The notes under the pieces were generated by a model, which saw only the letters and a program-made list of their open reading frames with translations, was not told the DNA's origin and did not search any database. This document shows positions 35,713 to 38,891 of a stretch of 38,891 nt of DNA, in pieces. Position 1 is the stretch's first letter. Each line of letters starts with the position of its first letter. Position numbers and translations under genes: made by a program. This DNA is from Methyloceanibacter sp. (GTDB taxonomy: Bacteria; Pseudomonadota; Alphaproteobacteria; Rhizobiales; Methyloligellaceae). The DNA lies in assembly GCA_014380485.1 (NCBI GenBank), contig JACMJU010000081.1, forward strand, positions 1-38,891. Direction: 5' to 3'.

Positions 35713-36171
35713 ATGCTGCGTTTCGTCAATATCTGCCTTGTCCTCAGTCTCGTGGCGCTGGCCTATGTCATCTATCAGGTGAAATATGAGGCCCGCGCTC
35801 TCGACGCCGAGATCGCTGCGCTCGCCAAGCGTATCGATGAGGAGCGCGATGCAATCGCGGTGCTGCGTGCCGAGTGGAGCCTGCTTAACCGCCCTGAGCG
35901 CATCCAGCGGCTGGCCCAGAAACATCTGAAACTCGCGCCGGCCAAGCCCGGTCAGCTCGTCACCCTCGATACGGTGACGAACCGCGATTTCGACCGAACC
36001 CGCCTGGAGCGGTTGGCGCCGGCGGCCGTCCCGGCCACGAAGTCGACCAAGCCGTCCGGCAGGCCGTCGGTTTCCGTCGCGAGTGCGCCCGAGGCGGCGG
36101 GGTCGCCGCACGCTGCCACGCCCTGGCCCGAGGCCAAGGTTGTTAGACCCGTAGAAGCCTCAGCCCAATAG
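35713..36171 (+). CDS. ftsL: Cell division protein FtsL
   Basis: 152 residues, short N-terminal cytoplasmic part, one membrane helix (FVNICLVLSLVALAYVIY, residues 4-21), then a periplasmic coiled coil (LDAEIAALAKRIDEERDAI) ending in LAQKHLKLAPAKPGQL, the conserved end of FtsL. A Pro/Ser/Ala-rich extension of about 50 residues follows, longer than in E. coli. FtsL with FtsB and FtsQ activates FtsI and FtsW at the septum. It follows rsmH and precedes ftsI by 12 bp. Confidence 0.93.
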   Translation: MLRFVNICLVLSLVALAYVIYQVKYEARALDAEIAALAKRIDEERDAIAVLRAEWSLLNRPERIQRLAQKHLKLAPAKPGQLVTLDTVTNRDFDRTRLERLAPAAVPATKSTKPSGRPSVSVASAPEAAGSPHAATPWPEAKVVRPVEASAQ

Positions 36172-36183
36172 GCCGCGAAGACC

Positions 36184-37860
36184 GTGAGCGACACCCCAAA
36201 ACCCGATCCCGCCGCCTCGCGCGCCGAGCGCGCCTATCTTGCTCGCGGCCGCTACCGATTCCGCCTGTCCTGCCTTTGCTTTGCCCTTGCCTTTATCGCG
36301 ATCGGGGCGCGCCTGGTGACCCTTGGCTTCGCCGCCACCGGGCCGAGCGCCGGCGGTCTCTTCGACATCTCTTCGACGGTGCACCGGCCCGATATTTTCG
36401 ATCGCGACGGCAGGTTGCTCGCGACCGATATCAAGGGCGCGACCCTTTACGCCGATCCGGCTCGCGTGATTGACATCGACGAGCTGGCCGAGCAAGTCGC
36501 CAGCGTTCTTCCCGACGTCAAGGCCCGCGACCTTCGCACGCGACTGAAGCAGGGACGGCGCTTCGTCCGCATCAAACGCGAGCTGACACCGAAGCAGCAA
36601 GCCGAAATTCACGAACTTGGTGTGCCGGGTCTCGGTTTCATCGACGAATATCGCCGCGTCTATCCGATCGGCGCCACCGCGAGCCATGTGGTCGGGCTCG
36701 TCGACGTGGACAGCAAGGGACTGGCCGGCATCGAGAAATTCATCGACGACAATCCCCAGCTCGCCATGACCGGCAAGGAGGGGGTCACGCTTTCTCTCGA
36801 CCTCGGCGCCCAACATGTGCTGCGCGAAGAGCTTGGCCGCGCGATCGCCACCTACCGCGCCAACGCCGCTGCGGGAATCGTCATCGACGTGCATTCGGGT
36901 GAAGTGGTGGCGCTGGTGTCGCTGCCCGACTATGACCCGAATCGCCGCGAGCAGGCCCTCGACAAGGAGCGCCTGAATCGCATCGGCTTCGGCGTCTATG
37001 AAATGGGCTCGGTGTTCAAGGTGTTCACGGTCGCCGGCGTGCTCGACACCGGCCAGGCGACGCTGCGCTCGAGCTACGACGCCTCGGGTCCGATCCACTA
37101 CGCCTCCTTCACCATCGACGACTTCCACGGCAAGCGGCGCGCCTTAAGCGTGCCCGAGGTCTTTATCTATTCGTCGAATATCGGCGCGGCCAAGATGGCG
37201 CTCGACATGGGCGTTGACCGTCACCGCAGCTTTCTCAAGAAGCTCGGGTTGATGAGCCGCGTCCCCACCGAGCTTGGCGAAAGTGCCGCACCGATCATTC
37301 CCCCGCACTGGCAGAAGCTGAACAGCATGACCATCGCTTTCGGCCACGGCCTGTCGGTGACACCGCTCCAGCTTGCCGCCGCGACGCTGCCTCTCGTCAA
37401 TGGCGGGATCGCCGTGACCCCGACCTTCCTGCCGCGATCCCGCGAGGGCGGCATGAACAGTGGCGAGAGAGTGCTCAAGCGCAACACCAGCGCTGCCATG
37501 CTGAAGCTGATGCGCCTCAACGTGCTCAAAGGGACGGCCAAGCGCGCCGACGCCGAAGGCTATCGCGTCGGCGGCAAGACCGGCACCGCCGAGAAGGTGG
37601 TGGGCGGCCGCTATTCCACCTCGGCTCTGCTGACGAGTTTCCTCGCCGTCTTTCCCACCGATGCACCGGAATATATCGTGCTTGTCATGCTCGACGAGCC
37701 GCAGCGGGTGGCGCAGTCGGGCAACCAGGCGACAGCCGGCGTCAATGCCGCGCCCACCGCCGGCCGGATCATCGAGCGCCTCGCGCCCGTCCTCGGCGTG
37801 GCGCCCAAACTTGAAGGCGATCACCGCAAATTTGACGCCAAGCTGCTCGCCTCCTATTAA
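36184..37860 (+). CDS. ftsI: Peptidoglycan D,D-transpeptidase FtsI (PBP3)
   Basis: 558 residues, GTG start. One N-terminal membrane helix (RLSCLCFALAFIAIGARLVTL), a dimerisation domain with RPDIFDRDGRLLATDI (residues 68-83), then the transpeptidase domain with Ser276-x-x-Lys279 (EMGSVFKVF), Ser330-Ser331-Asn332 (YSSNIG) and Lys465-Thr-Gly-Thr (GGKTGTAEK). It cross-links septal peptidoglycan. The first motif is SVFK. No evident frameshift; length is in the family range. Confidence 0.96.
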   Translation: MSDTPKPDPAASRAERAYLARGRYRFRLSCLCFALAFIAIGARLVTLGFAATGPSAGGLFDISSTVHRPDIFDRDGRLLATDIKGATLYADPARVIDIDELAEQVASVLPDVKARDLRTRLKQGRRFVRIKRELTPKQQAEIHELGVPGLGFIDEYRRVYPIGATASHVVGLVDVDSKGLAGIEKFIDDNPQLAMTGKEGVTLSLDLGAQHVLREELGRAIATYRANAAAGIVIDVHSGEVVALVSLPDYDPNRREQALDKERLNRIGFGVYEMGSVFKVFTVAGVLDTGQATLRSSYDASGPIHYASFTIDDFHGKRRALSVPEVFIYSSNIGAAKMALDMGVDRHRSFLKKLGLMSRVPTELGESAAPIIPPHWQKLNSMTIAFGHGLSVTPLQLAAATLPLVNGGIAVTPTFLPRSREGGMNSGERVLKRNTSAAMLKLMRLNVLKGTAKRADAEGYRVGGKTGTAEKVVGGRYSTSALLTSFLAVFPTDAPEYIVLVMLDEPQRVAQSGNQATAGVNAAPTAGRIIERLAPVLGVAPKLEGDHRKFDAKLLASY

Positions 37861-37938
37861 CGGACGCCCGCCCTTCACCGGGTTGGCCAAATCCTTGATC
37901 CTCAAGGAAATGCCACTTTTCGGGGCGCATGTGCGAGC

Positions 37939-38891
37939 ATGACTCTGGGTGAGCTGCTGGGCCGCGAGACCAAGCTTCCTGCCGGCCTCGACCGCGTGCC
38001 GATCAGCGGCCTTGCGGCCGACAGCCGCGAGGTCAAGCCGGGTTATCTCTTCGCCGCCTTGCCTGGCGTGAAAACCGACGGTGCCCGTTTCATTGCCGAT
38101 GCTTTGCAGCGAGGCGCCGCCGCGATCCTCGTGCCGCGCGGCGCAGGGCCCGTGCCGACCCCCGCGGCGATCATCGAGGATAGCGATCCGCGCCGGCGTC
38201 TCGCTCTCATCGCGGCGCGCTTCTTCGGACTTCAGCCGAAGACCGTCGTCGGCGTTACCGGCACCAACGGCAAGACGTCAGTCGCGTCCTTCGTGCGCCA
38301 GCTCTGGTCTGAGCAGGGATTCAAGGCGGCGAGCCTCGGCACCGTGGGCCTCGTGAGCCCATCCGGCACCAAGACCCTGACCCACACCACGCCCGACCCG
38401 ATCGAGCTGCACCGCATCCTGGCTGCGCTCGCTCGTGAGGGCGTCACCCATCTCGCGCTCGAAGCTTCGAGCCACGGCCTGCAACAACGTCGCGTCGATG
38501 GCGTCGTGCTCGCGGCGGGCGCCTTCACCAATATTTCGCGCGATCATTTGGACTACCACCCAAACTTCGAGGACTATTTCGCGCAGAAGCTCCGCCTCTT
38601 CACCGCGCTTCTGCCGCCAGGCGCCGCCGCCGTGGTTGATGTCGACAGCGAGGCGGGAAAGCGCGTGGCCGCCGCGGTGGAAGCGGCGAAGCTCGATCTT
38701 GTTTCGGTCGGATGGGAAGGACAGACCTTACGGCTCGCCTCCGCCGAGCGCGACGGCTTCGGTCAGCGTCTCGTGATCGAGCATGACGGCGCGCGGCACG
38801 CGGTGCGCTTGCCGCTGGTCGGCGCCTTCCAGGCGTCCAATGCGCTCGTCGCGGCCGGGCTTGCCATGGCGACCGGCGCGAGCGCCGCCAC
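37939..38891 (+). CDS. murE: UDP-N-acetylmuramoyl-tripeptide synthetase MurE (N-terminal part, runs off the window)
   Basis: 317 codons are present and the frame is open at the right edge. It starts MTLGELLGRE, with the N-terminal SGLAADSREVKPGYLFAA domain, the ATP loop GVTGTNGKTS (residues 105-114), TTPDPIELHR, and EASSHGLQQRR and NISRDHLDYH of the central domain. MurE adds the third amino acid (meso-diaminopimelate in most Gram-negatives) to UDP-MurNAc-dipeptide; the defining C-terminal residues are beyond the window. It follows ftsI after 78 bp. Confidence 0.95.
   Translation, partial: MTLGELLGRETKLPAGLDRVPISGLAADSREVKPGYLFAALPGVKTDGARFIADALQRGAAAILVPRGAGPVPTPAAIIEDSDPRRRLALIAARFFGLQPKTVVGVTGTNGKTSVASFVRQLWSEQGFKAASLGTVGLVSPSGTKTLTHTTPDPIELHRILAALAREGVTHLALEASSHGLQQRRVDGVVLAAGAFTNISRDHLDYHPNFEDYFAQKLRLFTALLPPGAAAVVDVDSEAGKRVAAAVEAAKLDLVSVGWEGQTLRLASAERDGFGQRLVIEHDGARHAVRLPLVGAFQASNALVAAGLAMATGASAA

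Overview
The window is GC-rich, densely packed chromosomal DNA that reads as an alphaproteobacterium of the order Hyphomicrobiales (Rhizobiales). Pointers are the methionine-synthase gene split in two, a SahR-type ArsR/methyltransferase regulator next to metF and metH, the rnpB gene lying just before the mraZ-rsmH-ftsL-ftsI-murE start of the division/cell-wall cluster, several alphaproteobacterial families of unknown function (DUF2852, DUF2188, ELM1-like), and short palindromic intergenic repeats of the kind common in this order. I do not assign a genus.

Layout. 1-210: REP-like palindromes and a tRNA with anticodon CAU. 214-2929 (minus): two paralogous small coiled-coil proteins, then a terB-like gene followed by two tandem paralogous sulfotransferases. 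3159-5045 (plus): an FkbM methyltransferase and a frameshifted ELM1-family gene, probably surface-polysaccharide related. 5119-12577 (plus): ettA, then a tight methionine-cycle unit sahR-metF-metH(N)-metH(C) with a palindromic operator candidate at the start of sahR. 12662-18793: small and envelope genes: a 27-residue membrane peptide, a secreted protein interrupted by an amber codon, a VWA protein, rimK and rimB, DUF2188, two peptides of about 55 residues, a TetR regulator with a palindrome over its start codon, a GH25 lysozyme-like protein and DUF2852. 18899-24988 (minus): a fused 5-oxoprolinase carrying an in-frame palindromic repeat, a gamma-carbonic-anhydrase-like protein and a PDZ/multi-pass membrane protein. 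25217-27109: a complete IS1595-family element with a broken passenger gene, inserted in the stem of an intergenic repeat and flanked by a 9-bp duplication. 27290-29375: small membrane protein, DjlA-like co-chaperone and a peptidoglycan amidase. 29449-32214 (minus): a YHS-like periplasmic protein, a Crp/Fnr regulator and a vapBC pair. 32354-32755: RNase P RNA. 32822-33748: a lipoprotein alpha/beta hydrolase. 34177 to the end: mraZ, rsmH, ftsL, ftsI and the start of murE.

How genes work together. SahR probably senses S-adenosylhomocysteine and controls the adjacent methylene-THF reductase and the two-piece B12-dependent methionine synthase. MraZ probably represses its own cluster: its promoter overlaps four GGG boxes at exactly 10-bp spacing, and a 13-bp inverted repeat lies in the leader. 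RimK and RimB form the ribosomal S6 modification pair.

I found no wholly new multi-gene system that I can defend. The most notable items are the repeat built in-frame into the 5-oxoprolinase, the IS1595 element that split a palindromic repeat, the four-box mraZ promoter, the possibly leaderless SahR start embedded in its operator, and the tandem coiled-coil and sulfotransferase paralogues. Three genes carry a single-base frame break or a stop (near 4507, 13288 and 26855); these may be real decay or assembly errors.
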